Notes: a model not told the origin generated them from the letters alone. A DNA stretch of 48,819 bases from Chloroflexota bacterium (GCA_009937635.1 JAACFF010000006.1:1-48819); one strand, 5' to 3'; numbered from the stretch's first letter, positions 16,551 to 24,816 are shown. A program made the numbers and translations.

Positions 16551-17638
16551 ATCGCGGCTCGCAGATTCTCCATAAGTTGCGTCATGAACCGCAAATTATG
16601 CATCGTGGCCAGGCGTGGATATAGGTGGTCGTTTAACTTGTAGAGATGGTGCAAATAGCCTATAGAGTAACTGCGGCAGCAAAGACAATCACAAAAGAGT
16701 GACACTGGTTCAGCCCGTTTTATGTGCTTTTTATCGGTGATGTATAGGTATTTGAACCAACTTGTACCATCTAGTTTGTGTTCCGCAGGATTTTGGGTAA
16801 AGGTGTAAAGACGGCCGTGCCTCGCATCACGCGTGGGCATTGTGCTGTCAAATAACTCATAACCCATTTGTACGCAATTGAGGACATTAACGGGATGGCC
16901 CACTCCCAGCGCATGCACCGTAAACTGTTTGGGAACCAGTTCCCTCGTATAGTTAAGCATGTCCTCTAGCAGATTTCCCTGGTTGTCCAGAGGCCAACCA
17001 CCGTATCCATAGCCGTCAAACCCGATCTCCAGCAGGCTTTCGGCGCAGTGGCGGCGCAATTCCCGCGAGTCCCCTCCTTGAATGACGGCTATTAGTAACG
17101 GCCGTTTTCCATCTTCCAACTTTTTATCGGCAAGGAGGGCGACAAACGTTTCTTTGCATCGCCGCGCCCACTGTATTGTCCTGCTAACCGAAGTCGACTG
17201 TTCCGCGAACGGCGCTTCTACATGCGTACAATCATCAAGACAAATGACGACATCCGACCCATAGCTCATCTGCAGTTGCACGCTTTTCTCAGGTGTCAAC
17301 TTAAACTTGCGTGACGAGCCGGATAGTTGGAAAGTCGCTCCACGTTCGTTGATGCGACCATATTTGGGGTTCTGCCGGATGAGGGAATATACTTGAAAGC
17401 CACCCGAATCGGTGAAGATTGGCCTTGCCCAGCCGGACATCCTGTGCAAGCCACCAAGGGCCCGAATTGTTGACGAGCCTGGCCGCTGCATCAAATGAAA
17501 TACATTCATCTGTATTGCTTGTATCTGACAAGCCAGAATGTCATGGGCATCAATGGCGCGAACAACTCCTTGAGTGCCATCAGGCAAAAATGCTGGCAAA
17601 GACAATGTTCCGTGTGGTAAATGTAACTGGTAATTCAT
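16547..17638 (-). CDS. Divergent tRNA-guanine transglycosylase family protein
   Basis: TGTs exchange a guanine in RNA for a 7-deazaguanine base. The 363-residue product keeps the catalytic frame: TDSGGFQ (76-82), LDDC (134-137), VIQGG (185-189), nucleophile-bearing FDSTMPTRDARHG (Asp264) and the zinc site C316-x-C318-x2-C321 with His347. The substrate loop differs: bacterial TGTs read GG-L-A/S-V-G-E after the GYAIGG strand, while this one reads GGWPLDN (213-219). The Glu that recognises the preQ1 aminomethyl group is absent. The base or RNA used may therefore not be preQ1 in tRNA. It heads an operon with two Arm/Rmt-like rRNA methyltransferases. AAAAGG lies about 8 bp before the ATG. No queuosine-synthesis gene is nearby. 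Confidence 0.85.
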   Translation of the reverse strand: MNYQLHLPHGTLSLPAFLPDGTQGVVRAIDAHDILACQIQAIQMNVFHLMQRPGSSTIRALGGLHRMSGWARPIFTDSGGFQVYSLIRQNPKYGRINERGATFQLSGSSRKFKLTPEKSVQLQMSYGSDVVICLDDCTHVEAPFAEQSTSVSRTIQWARRCKETFVALLADKKLEDGKRPLLIAVIQGGDSRELRRHCAESLLEIGFDGYGYGGWPLDNQGNLLEDMLNYTRELVPKQFTVHALGVGHPVNVLNCVQMGYELFDSTMPTRDARHGRLYTFTQNPAEHKLDGTSWFKYLYITDKKHIKRAEPVSLFCDCLCCRSYSIGYLHHLYKLNDHLYPRLATMHNLRFMTQLMENLRAAI

Positions 17639-17731
17639 CTTTAATACCTTTTAGGCATCGATTCTTGATTTTATCAGCAAAATTCCTTTTTTGCCTTGTT
17701 GTAGTGTCGTGCAGGGAACGTAGTAAAAAAG

Positions 17732-17764
17732 AAACCCCTCGAGTCTTGGGAACGCGAGGGGTTT
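17732..17764 (-). terminator. Strong intrinsic terminator between gene debris and the TGT operon
   Basis: A perfect 10-bp stem, AAACCCCTCG (17732-17741) with CGAGGGGTTT (17755-17764), has a 13-base loop. On the minus strand it is followed by a CTTTTTT tract. It ends transcripts coming from 17795 and above, so the TGT operon must have its own promoter in 17639-17731. Confidence 0.85.
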
Positions 17765-17794
17765 GGCGTGTCATTGTGGGTTGTGACGAGCAGG

Positions 17795-18046
17795 CTAAGG
17801 TGTGCTAGTCACCTTGCCACTTACTATGTTATTTGTTTCATCAATTTCGTCATCGATGTCATTATAGCTGTCCAGCTTAACCCAATAGGTATGAGTTCCT
17901 TCGGAGACATCATCCCAAGTGATCGATGCCCATTCGGTGATACGTCCCCAGGCGCAGCCATTGATCAATCCAGTCCAACCAGGTTCTACTTTCGTTTCGC
18001 CAATTTTTTGCGTCATAGCGGCATCTGCATAGAATGTAACAAGGAA
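17795..18046 (-). pseudogene. Remnant of a CARDB-type exported-protein domain
   Basis: The open frame between a TGA at 18047-18049 and the stop at 17795 encodes FLVTFYADAAMTQKIGETKV, then WDDVSEGTHTYWVKLDSYND and IDDEIDETNNIVSGKV. The last part, D-x-x-N-x-I-x-E-x-x-E-T-N-N, is characteristic of CARDB/Ig-like domains found in large surface proteins. The frame has no convincing start or signal peptide: the first Met (18016) falls in the middle of a beta strand. I read it as the broken C-terminal end of a formerly larger gene, still followed by an intact terminator. A functional short protein is less likely. Confidence 0.55.
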
Positions 18047-18328
18047 TCACGGATGCCAGCCAACGCCAGGTTGACCAAAGCGGAGCCTATGTTTCGAAAA
18101 AATATCGATTCAGTGTGTTCGCCGTAATGATTAAACAAGGCCTCAGTATCATTTAGAATTCCAGAGTTCCCATAACTCTCTATAGCTGATGGCCAATCTT
18201 GTAACCTTGCCTGTGTATCGGCTAAGAGCCTCCAATTTCACTTCGCCGCCAATACAAATTCGCTAGGTAACTGATTTTTTTGCCTTCCGCTCACTCGGTT
18301 TAGGGGTTTAGAGTGGTGCTCCTCACAA
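18047..18328 (-). other. Degenerate non-coding stretch, possible gene debris
   Basis: No intact gene is present. On the minus strand a 74-codon frame (18016-18237) without an initiator reads LADTQARLQDWPSAIESYGN and later SALVNLALAGIRDSLLHS, weakly TPR-like, and ends out of frame with the CARDB remnant. In the same frame, before an in-frame TGA, is a short KKNQLPSEFVLAAK end. This suggests eroded coding sequence, but the stretch is too short to be sure. Confidence 0.3.
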
Positions 18329-19285
18329 TCATGTTTCGGCCGACTTGGAATACCAATCCCAAAACTTGGACACGCCTTCATTAACGGATACCTTAGGCTG
18401 ATAATCCAACAAGGTTTGTGCTTTGCTTATGTCAGCTTCATTGCGCAAGAAGTCGGCGGCAAGCTTGGGCTTGTGAATGACGTTGGCTTTGCGTCCGGCG
18501 AGGGTTTCGATCATCTGCACGAAGTCGAGGAGCAGAGTCGGCTCACCACGGCCAAGGTTGATAATCTCGTAACCTAACGGCCGTCTTAACGCCGCCACTA
18601 CCCCGTCCGTGATATCGTCAACATAGGTCCAGTCTCGATACATCTGACCGCCATTATAAAGTGGGATCTGGATACCTTTTGTCACACTCTCAGCCAGCAG
18701 GTAAGCCATCATGTCCGGACGGCCGTTTGGACCATATACAGTAAAGAACCGAATTGCCGTGAAATTAAGGTCAAAGAGATGATGATAAGCATATCCCAGC
18801 ATTTCAGCCGCACGTTTGGCTGCAGCATAGGGCTGTAATGGCCGGTCGCAGGGATCGGTTTCTACAAAAGGGATTTGCTTTGTGTTGCCATAGACCGAAG
18901 AAGTGGAGGCGAAAACAAAGTTTTGTACACTGTTTGAATTGCGTGCAGCATCCATCAGATGCTGCGTACCATTGAGGTCTACTTCAACATATAGATCGGG
19001 ATGCTTCACGGCATTGCGGACACCAGCCATGGCCGCTAAATGGGCAATAGCCTCAAAACTCTCCTGTTCAAAGATCTCGAACATACGCTGGCGGCTGCGT
19101 ATGTCAGCTTCAATCATTTTGAAGTTTGGGTAGGTTGCCAACCTCTTTTCGTTTACCCGCTTTTTGCGCGGATTATAATAATCGTTAAAGTTGTCCAGGC
19201 CGACGACTTCATCGCCACCCTGGAGAAGTTTTTCCGCTAGATTACTGCCGATGAAACCGGCTGCTCCAGTAACTAAGACTTTCAT
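18329..19285 (-). CDS. NAD-dependent nucleotide-sugar epimerase (GalE/UDP-glucuronate epimerase type)
   Basis: This 318-residue short-chain dehydrogenase-type enzyme probably interconverts UDP-sugars by C4 epimerisation for surface polysaccharide. Seen in sequence: the Rossmann loop TGAAGFIGSNLAE (about residues 6-18); GLDNFNDYYNP, typical of UDP-glucuronate/UDP-glucose 4-epimerases; AAMAGVRNAVKHP; the SSVYG Ser; the catalytic PYAAAKRAAE (Tyr-x3-Lys); and TVYGPNGRPDMM. These blocks favour the UDP-glucuronate 4-epimerase branch. The start at 19285 has AGGAG upstream. It stands alone between debris and a 500-bp leader, but the NusG paralogue upstream on the same strand fits regulation of polysaccharide genes. 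Confidence 0.9.
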   Translation of the reverse strand: MKVLVTGAAGFIGSNLAEKLLQGGDEVVGLDNFNDYYNPRKKRVNEKRLATYPNFKMIEADIRSRQRMFEIFEQESFEAIAHLAAMAGVRNAVKHPDLYVEVDLNGTQHLMDAARNSNSVQNFVFASTSSVYGNTKQIPFVETDPCDRPLQPYAAAKRAAEMLGYAYHHLFDLNFTAIRFFTVYGPNGRPDMMAYLLAESVTKGIQIPLYNGGQMYRDWTYVDDITDGVVAALRRPLGYEIINLGRGEPTLLLDFVQMIETLAGRKANVIHKPKLAADFLRNEADISKAQTLLDYQPKVSVNEGVSKFWDWYSKSAET

Positions 19286-19817
19286 ATTTCTCCTACCTAA
19301 AATAGTGTTGCCAAATACCAGCCTTCAGCGTAGTGGCCACAAGCTCATAGTTTATCCACTTTGGATGATAACTGAAAAGATATTCGCCGCACCTGACTGG
19401 CACGCTCCGCCCTTTCCGACATAGGGAAATATGGTCAAATGAACAACTGTTTGTCGCAAGACCGGTTAACCGATGCCACACATTACCCAAAAATCACAAG
19501 GGCATTGTAGCATAACCGGCGGCTGGTTAACGATACGGGCTACTGACGATTGGTGAGCACAAGACCTGTTGACATCAAAGAAGTCCCTTTTATCATGCAT
19601 GTCCTAAACACCTAAAATCCTGGTTATGGAACTACAACCCATAACAACATCCCATTCCACAGCACAGCACCTCCTGTATTCGTAATCCAGGCGCATTATC
19701 GTCATAGCGGGAGGGACGGTGAAAGCCCGTAAATGGGCCGTACTACTTATGTGAACAAATCATGAATTAGGCTGGTGGAGTGAAAAGGGCGGCGAACGTG
19801 ACAACTATGACGACAGA
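19286..19817 (-). other. Long leader between the NusG paralogue and the epimerase
   Basis: This is 532 bp without a credible gene. It contains a 7-bp hairpin, GTTATGG (19623-19629) with CCATAAC (19639-19645), which on the minus strand follows an AGGAGG-containing segment (near 19672). It also holds a GCCC...GGGC mini-hairpin near 19725, and a promoter-like pair on the plus strand at 19569-19596. I see no clear intrinsic terminator. A structured leader read by the NusG-type protein is possible. Confidence 0.3.
19569..19596 (+). promoter_or_regulatory. Promoter-like sequence with no annotated gene downstream
   Basis: TTGACA (19569-19574), a 16-bp spacer and TATCAT (19591-19596) form a good sigma-70-type pair on the plus strand. 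Downstream, up to the convergent nusG-like gene, there is no open frame. If the site is active it would produce an RNA antisense to the epimerase leader. Confidence 0.3.
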
Positions 19818-20333
19818 TTACTTCTTGATCTTTTTGATATCAACCACGTCCAGCTCAACGGGCTGGGGGTATTGGCTGAGAAATGAAAGTAGGACCTGAA
19901 CCCGATCCTTGCCCGGTAGGCGCATATTGAAGATCGCCTCGTAACCTGTGAAAGGGCCTTCGACGATACGGACTGGGTCCCCGGGCTCCAGATCTACCAT
20001 TACCAATCCACCCTCCGCTTCGATTTGAAGTAGGCGTTGCTGGATTTCAGTGATCAGGTTATTGGGAACCACGGCCGGCGTACCACCGAACGACACCAAA
20101 CCCAGGGTGCCAGGCATCCAGTTGATGGTATTGGCTCCGATGCCTTCCAAATCAATGTGCACGAACAAGTATCCGGGAAAATAGGGTTTTTTCTTGGCGG
20201 CGCGGGGGTTTTTGGGTTTGACACGGAGCAGGGGACAATAAACCTCGACTTCCCAACTCTCAAGATGCTGGGAAACCGCGTTCTCTTTATGTGGTTTGAC
20301 GCGTAAAGCGTACCATTTTTCGTTTGCCGACAT
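19818..20333 (-). CDS. NusG-family transcription factor (specialised NusG/RfaH/UpxY-like paralogue)
   Basis: The 171-residue protein has an NGN domain (KWYALRVKPHKENAVSQHL, YCPLLRVKPKNPRAAKK, KPYFPGYLFVHID, WMPGTLGLVSFGG) and a C-terminal KOW domain (PGDPVRIVEGPFTGYEAIFN). NusG-type proteins bind RNA polymerase across the cleft and alter pausing or termination. A housekeeping nusG sits beside secE and rplK; here there is no such context. The next gene is a nucleotide-sugar epimerase, and the loop between NGN strands differs from ordinary NusG. An RfaH/UpxY/LoaP-like role in polysaccharide expression is inferred. I chose ATG 20333 over the TTG at 20351 because the NGN domain starts right after it. 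Confidence 0.88.
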   Translation of the reverse strand: MSANEKWYALRVKPHKENAVSQHLESWEVEVYCPLLRVKPKNPRAAKKKPYFPGYLFVHIDLEGIGANTINWMPGTLGLVSFGGTPAVVPNNLITEIQQRLLQIEAEGGLVMVDLEPGDPVRIVEGPFTGYEAIFNMRLPGKDRVQVLLSFLSQYPQPVELDVVDIKKIKK

Positions 20334-20545
20334 TGTCGATAGATGCCTCAAACAAGAAATCCTATTTTGCCTTTATTAATAATAAGGCCACTGAAGCCTG
20401 ACACTAAATGCAAATAGTTACTTGCGTTTATCATACCGTTGGCAAAGCGGTTAGGATGCCCTTTCTTCCCATTTTGCGAATTTAAGCTTACGAATTAGCT
20501 TACAAAGAGCTGCAATTTAACGACCGGCGTTCATTCAATATTTAC

Positions 20546-20573
20546 CGCCAGGTGGTTTGAAAACCACCTGGCG
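20546..20573 (-). terminator. Hairpin after cysS, probable terminator
   Basis: A 13-bp perfect inverted repeat, CGCCAGGTGGTTT with AAACCACCTGGCG, is separated by only two bases and lies 12 bp beyond the cysS stop. The minus-strand tail (GTAAATATTG) is only weakly U-rich, so termination may be partial. Confidence 0.6.
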
Positions 20574-20585
20574 ATTGCTTTATCT

Positions 20586-22028
20586 TCACTCCAATTTCCA
20601 AACCGTGCCATCTGGACGATCTTCCAATGTCACTCCCAGCTTACTAAGTTGCTCGCGTATCTGATCGGATGTAGTCCAATCTTTTCTGGTGCGAGCTTCA
20701 GCTCGTAGTTCGACCAACAAGCGCAGCAGACCATCTTCGCGCCCCGCGTCTCCACCCCGATCCAGATCCTCGGGGATGATCCCGAGAACGTCACCGCCCA
20801 ATTGTCGATAGAGCTTGTCAATTGCCTCCAATGTGCCGTAGGTATGCGGGCCAAATTCGTTCAGTAGGATATTTACCTGGCGGGTCAAATCTTGCAGGAT
20901 TGCCAAGGCGGCGGGTGCGTTAAAATCTTCATTCATTTTTTGAATAAAGCCAGCCTTAGCTGAAGCCAATGTATCCAGGACGGCCGAGCTGGGTTCGCCT
21001 GCCTCCGCATTGCGCATCCGTTCGCGAACCAATGTCACGGCACTCCAAATGCGCTGCCATCCTTTGAAAGCCGCTTCCACAGCATCTTCTGACAAGTCTA
21101 TGGGGTTGCTGTAATGACTTGATAAGATAAACGTGCGCAATGCCTCTGGACGCCAGCGGGACAGAGCCTCTTTGATGGTCAGCGTATTGCCCAGGCTCTT
21201 GCTCATTTTGACGCCATCCAAAGTTAATGAACCTGTTAGCATCCAATACCTTGCAAACGGTTCACCATGGGCGGCTTCGCTTTGTGCGATCTCACATTCG
21301 TTATGCGGAAAGATATTGTCTATACCACCGCCATGAATATCAAATGTTTGGCCCAGGTACTTATGGGCCATTGCCGAACATTCAATATGCCATCCGGGGA
21401 AACCATCCCCCCACGGACTGCTCCAGCGCAAAATGTGCTCTGGCTCCGCTTTTTTCCATAAAGCGAAATCGGCCGGATGGCGTTTCTCAGTGCGCACAGC
21501 TTCGCGAGTGCCTTCTTCCAGCTCTTCAACACGACGGCCGCTTAGCTTGCCATATTCGGAATGCGAGGAGACATCAAAATAAACTGAACCATCCACCACA
21601 TAGGCATGCCCACTGGCGACGAGTTGCTCAACCATAGCGATCTGTTCTGGGATGTGCCCACTGGCGCGAGGGCTAATGTCAGGGCGCTTTACACCCAATG
21701 CATCCATATCCGCGAAGTAGCTACGCATGTACGTCTCCACTACTTGCATAGGTCCTGATGACAATTGGCGCGCCTTCCGCAACACACGATCTTCGCCTGT
21801 ATCCAACATATGGCCGACGTCAGTGATATTCTGAACATATAAAACATCGTAGCCTACATATCGTAGATATCGTGCGATGACGTCGAAGCCGATGTATGTT
21901 TTGGCGTGCCCGATGTGCGAATCATCATAAACGGTAGGCCCGCAGACATAAATGTTTACCTTGCCATCAGCAAGCGGGACAAATGGTTCTTTTCGCCTGG
22001 ACAGCACATTGTAGATTTTGATTGTCAT
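20586..22028 (-). CDS. cysS: Cysteinyl-tRNA synthetase
   Basis: CysRS charges tRNA-Cys with cysteine. The 480-residue protein begins [16 protein letters not shown] and carries [18 protein letters not shown], with the zinc-ligand Cys and the HIGH motif; GWHIECSAM and [19 protein letters not shown], with further zinc ligands; and KMSKSLGN, the KMSKS loop. A C-terminal helical bundle and a short anticodon-binding domain follow, ending [11 protein letters not shown]. The length is normal (about 460-480). The open frame extends 29 codons upstream of ATG 22028, but only the chosen start has a ribosome-binding site (GGAGAAG) and aligns with the family. It lies downstream of a YacL-type gene, an arrangement also known in Firmicutes. 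Confidence 0.97.
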   Translation of the reverse strand: MTIKIYNVLSRRKEPFVPLADGKVNIYVCGPTVYDDSHIGHAKTYIGFDVIARYLRYVGYDVLYVQNITDVGHMLDTGEDRVLRKARQLSSGPMQVVETYMRSYFADMDALGVKRPDISPRASGHIPEQIAMVEQLVASGHAYVVDGSVYFDVSSHSEYGKLSGRRVEELEEGTREAVRTEKRHPADFALWKKAEPEHILRWSSPWGDGFPGWHIECSAMAHKYLGQTFDIHGGGIDNIFPHNECEIAQSEAAHGEPFARYWMLTGSLTLDGVKMSKSLGNTLTIKEALSRWRPEALRTFILSSHYSNPIDLSEDAVEAAFKGWQRIWSAVTLVRERMRNAEAGEPSSAVLDTLASAKAGFIQKMNEDFNAPAALAILQDLTRQVNILLNEFGPHTYGTLEAIDKLYRQLGGDVLGIIPEDLDRGGDAGREDGLLRLLVELRAEARTRKDWTTSDQIREQLSKLGVTLEDRPDGTVWKLE

Positions 22029-22047
22029 GAACTTCTCCGGTTCCGTC

Positions 22048-22073
22048 GCTGCCAGACGGGTTGACCTGGCAGC
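22048..22073 (-). promoter_or_regulatory. Leader hairpin of cysS
   Basis: An 8-bp perfect stem, GCTGCCAG (22048-22055) with CTGGCAGC (22066-22073), lies in the cysS 5' leader about 20 bp before the ATG. I looked for T-box hallmarks (a TGGNACCGCG antiterminator) and do not see them, so its role is open. Confidence 0.4.
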
Positions 22074-22132
22074 CGAAGCCTCTTGATTATGTGGCGCACA
22101 GCTACTCCAAATCAAGGCGCCTTTTTCACTAA

Positions 22133-22138
22133 ATTATA
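22133..22138 (-). promoter_or_regulatory. Candidate -10 element of cysS
   Basis: A consensus TATAAT lies on the minus strand about 95 bp before the cysS ATG. A -35 is not clear (TTGGGC at 19 bp). It suggests cysS can be transcribed independently of the upstream YacL-type gene. Confidence 0.4.
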
Positions 22139-22220
22139 CTCAAATTATTACAGCTCAGCCCAAAAGGTGTGGACACATGATAGCACCCATGGAATCACCG
22201 CTTATTATGGGGCGTGAGTT

Positions 22221-23267
22221 TTACATACGGGCGAATATCATGCGACCGGCTGTGGTTTGTAACACTTTGGTGACTGTTACGTTTTGTAGTTGGTTGATGT
22301 GAGCTCGGCCGTCTTCCACGACCACCATTGTGCCATCTTCCAAGTAACCTACTCCCTGACCATATTCCTTCCCTTCCTGGATGATTTTTACATCCAACTC
22401 TTCACCAGGTAGGTAGAGAGCCTTCACTGCGTTGGCCAGGTCATTGATGTTAAGAACTGTGATTCCTTGTAATTCGGCCACACGATTTAGATTGTAATCG
22501 TTGGTCATGATAGGGCAATGAAGGTGGCGGGCCAGGGCAACCAGTTTGCTATCGGCTTCCCGAACTTCAGTGATATCCATGTCGGTAATGCGAATGGGGA
22601 TATGGGTCTCGTTTTGTAAGATGCTCAGCACTTCAAGCCCGCGCCGTCCCCGGTTTCGCCGCAGTGCTTCGGCACTGTCGGCAACATGTTGCAGCTCCGA
22701 AAGTATAAAGTTTGGTACTAGAAAAGTTGATCTAATGAATCCTGTTTTGCTGATATCGGTGATACGGCCGTCGATGATAACGCTTGTATCCAAAAGGATT
22801 ACATCTTCTTCTGATTGAGCCGCAGACGGCCGTTGATTGGTCGGCCGAAAATTGCCGAGAATTCCTTGAAGGTCCTTGTGCCGCATCATAAGCAATACCA
22901 CGCTTACGTACACCAGCGCCAAAGCGGCAATTAGGGGCAAAATCTCCCGAAAAGGAGAGGGCAGCAATGAAAGCGGTAAAGAAAAAAGGGCTGCCGCTAC
23001 CAATCCAAGTAAAATGCCGACAATCAACGCCAACAGGCGTTCTGGGGGCATGATGGCAAGACTGTTGCGGATTGAGCGCATCGGCCGTGTCGTGAAATAG
23101 GGCGTTAAAATGAAGCCGCTGATGGCACCCAGAAGACCGAAAACGACAATGAAAACATCTGGCGAATATCCAAGCGTCTTAGCCAGGCTGTTTCCAAATA
23201 TCCCCAACAAAACACTGCCAACAATTGCTCCAAAGATCCTGACCAGAAACTCAACGTTTAGACGCAT
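22221..23267 (-). CDS. YacL-type membrane protein with PIN and TRAM domains
   Basis: The 348-residue protein begins MRLNVEFLVRIFGAIVG and has four hydrophobic segments in the first ~130 residues. A PIN nuclease-like domain follows, with VILLDTSVIIDGRI (catalytic Asp pair), FILSELQHVADS, RRGLEVL and DSKLVALARHLHCPIMTNDYNLN. The C-terminus is a TRAM nucleic-acid-binding domain (GEELDVKIIQEGKEYGQGVGYLEDGTMVVVEDG). It is presumably anchored to the membrane and acts on RNA; the substrate is unknown. The open frame extends 16 codons upstream to 23315, but that extension would run through the terminator-like stem just upstream. I prefer ATG 23267, which starts the conserved helix. Confidence 0.9.
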   Translation of the reverse strand: MRLNVEFLVRIFGAIVGSVLLGIFGNSLAKTLGYSPDVFIVVFGLLGAISGFILTPYFTTRPMRSIRNSLAIMPPERLLALIVGILLGLVAAALFSLPLSLLPSPFREILPLIAALALVYVSVVLLMMRHKDLQGILGNFRPTNQRPSAAQSEEDVILLDTSVIIDGRITDISKTGFIRSTFLVPNFILSELQHVADSAEALRRNRGRRGLEVLSILQNETHIPIRITDMDITEVREADSKLVALARHLHCPIMTNDYNLNRVAELQGITVLNINDLANAVKALYLPGEELDVKIIQEGKEYGQGVGYLEDGTMVVVEDGRAHINQLQNVTVTKVLQTTAGRMIFARM

Positions 23268-23290
23268 GATAAGACCACATAGATCGAGAT

Positions 23291-23326
23291 AATAAAAAAG
23301 GTGAACGCCACACATGCGCTCACCTT
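23291..23326 (-). terminator. Terminator-like hairpin in the leader of the YacL-type gene
   Basis: On the minus strand AAGGTGAGCGC pairs with GCGTTCACCTT (11 bp, one G-U) around a 7-base loop and is followed by TTTTTTATTAT. It lies only about 24 bp before the chosen ATG, and no minus-strand gene is visible upstream. It is therefore either an attenuator or the end of a short RNA. Confidence 0.6.
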
Positions 23327-23747
23327 ACCAGGACCAGTTTCTTACCCAGCTAAAGCTTTCAAAATGAAATAGATTGGCAAAAAGAATATAAGGATACCAA
23401 CCTGTCAATAATTGCCAGTCTAGCGTGAGAAAGTTAGTTTTACAATCACCACAAAATAGCCGCTACAATAAAAAGAATGAATGATTCCCTTTGGATGAAA
23501 GCTTGACGAAAAGGCCTGGGAATATAAACGCCAGATAAACCAAATTATTAATGCATAGATCGTATCACAGGGGGGGGTAAATCGCAATGAATAGAAAATC
23601 CTTTCAACACGACGTTGACAGGTGGAGGCAAATGAGAAACAGAGATAAGGTGTAGTGTTGTTGATATAGAAGGGTATGCTTGGCAGACTGGCCACATTTA
23701 TGTCCAGATTTCTACATTTTTCTTGTACTCCAAGCAGGGAAGGATGT
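23327..23747. other. AT-rich intergenic region
   Basis: About 420 bp holds no convincing gene on either strand. A 115-codon minus-strand frame has no ribosome-binding site and an implausible composition. Notable items are an eight-G homopolymer at 23570-23577 and a perfect TTGACA on the minus strand at 23403-23408 without a well-spaced -10. Confidence 0.4.
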
Positions 23748-23776
23748 TTGACTAAGAAAGTGCCCACCGATAGAAT
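23748..23776 (+). promoter_or_regulatory. Promoter of plsX-fabF
   Basis: TTGACT (23748-23753), a 17-bp spacer and TAGAAT (23771-23776) lie about 40 bp before the plsX ATG. The spacing is ideal and the same TAGAAT -10 appears in the liv promoter of this window. Confidence 0.6.
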
Positions 23777-23817
23777 CCAACGACGATTAGAGGTCGGCCT
23801 TAGGCGAGAACGTTGTT

Positions 23818-24816
23818 ATGCGAGTAGTGATTGATGCAATGGGAAGCGACAATTATCCAGTACCGGATGTGGCCGGTGCTGTAATGGCCGCACGCCAACT
23901 CGATGACACAATCGTCCTCGTAGGGAACGAGTCGGCTATCAAGACCGAATTAGCCAAACATGACAGTGGTGGACTTGCGCTTGAAGTGGTACAAGCTGAT
24001 CAAATTATTACGATGGAAGATAAACCCTCCCAGGTTGTACGCGAAAAGAGGGGTTCTTCCATGCATGTGGGAATGAACCTGGTAAAGTCGGGAGATGCCG
24101 ACGCTTTTGTCACGGCGGGCAATACGGGCGCCGCACTTGCCGTGGCCATGCTGCGTAGCGTTGGCTTAGGCCGTATTCCCGGGATTAAACGCCCGGCACT
24201 GGGCGTCATTTTTCCTACACCTGAACGACCATTTCTCATCGATTACGGCGCTAATGCCGATTGCAGGCCGGAACATCTGCTGCAGTTCGCCATGATGGGC
24301 AGCCTTTATGTGGAACGTGTGCTTGGCATTAAAGAGCCACGTGTGGCTCTCATTTCCAATGGTGAAGAAGAAGGCAAAGGGAATATTCTTGTTCAAGAAA
24401 CCATTCCATTACTAGACACCAGTGGCCTGAACTTTGTAGGAAACATCGAGCCAAAAGAGCTTATGCGCGGTGCGGCCGACGTGGCTGTGACCGATGGCTT
24501 CACAGGCAACATTTTGATGAAGACGGCCGAGGCTGTGGCCAGTTATATGTCTGAATCGATTCGCAAGTATATCAAGTCGAATCCATTCACCGCTGTCGGT
24601 GGGTTGTTGGCTCGACCTGCCTTCAATCGTGTGAAACAGCATCTGGATCCTGATGAAGTAGGCGGCGTGCCTTTATTGGGCATTAATGGCGTCGTCATTA
24701 TCGCTCACGGTAGTTCCAGTGCAACAGCCATAAAGCGAGCTATAGAACAGGCTAGGAGCGTGGCTGATAAGGCAGTTGTTGAAGCCATTGCAGTAGGCAT
24801 TAAACAAGAAGGCTAA
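23818..24816 (+). CDS. plsX: Phosphate acyltransferase PlsX
   Basis: PlsX makes acyl-phosphate from acyl-ACP and phosphate, feeding PlsY in phospholipid synthesis. The 332-residue protein starts MRVVIDAMGSDNYPVPDVAGA. It contains SSMHVGMNLVKSGDADAFVTAGNTGA, VALISNGEEEGKGN, FVGNIEPKELMRGAADVAVTDGFTGNI and LLGINGVVIIAHGSSS, all classic PlsX blocks. It is followed 6 bp later by fabF, the usual plsX-fab pairing. The partner acyltransferase plsY is also in this window, at 37161-37832 on the other strand. Confidence 0.97.
   Translation: MRVVIDAMGSDNYPVPDVAGAVMAARQLDDTIVLVGNESAIKTELAKHDSGGLALEVVQADQIITMEDKPSQVVREKRGSSMHVGMNLVKSGDADAFVTAGNTGAALAVAMLRSVGLGRIPGIKRPALGVIFPTPERPFLIDYGANADCRPEHLLQFAMMGSLYVERVLGIKEPRVALISNGEEEGKGNILVQETIPLLDTSGLNFVGNIEPKELMRGAADVAVTDGFTGNILMKTAEAVASYMSESIRKYIKSNPFTAVGGLLARPAFNRVKQHLDPDEVGGVPLLGINGVVIIAHGSSSATAIKRAIEQARSVADKAVVEAIAVGIKQEG

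Noticed and set aside
19293..19490. 65-codon minus-strand frame before the epimerase
   Set aside because: No ribosome-binding site, odd composition, and the leader around it has no other coding signs.
22029..22150. T-box riboswitch upstream of cysS
   Set aside because: A leader stem exists, but the antiterminator consensus (TGGNACCGCG) and a following terminator are missing.
23420..23767. 115-codon minus-strand open frame in the yacL-plsX gap
   Set aside because: AT-rich, no family resemblance, no Shine-Dalgarno, and it would overlap the plsX promoter.
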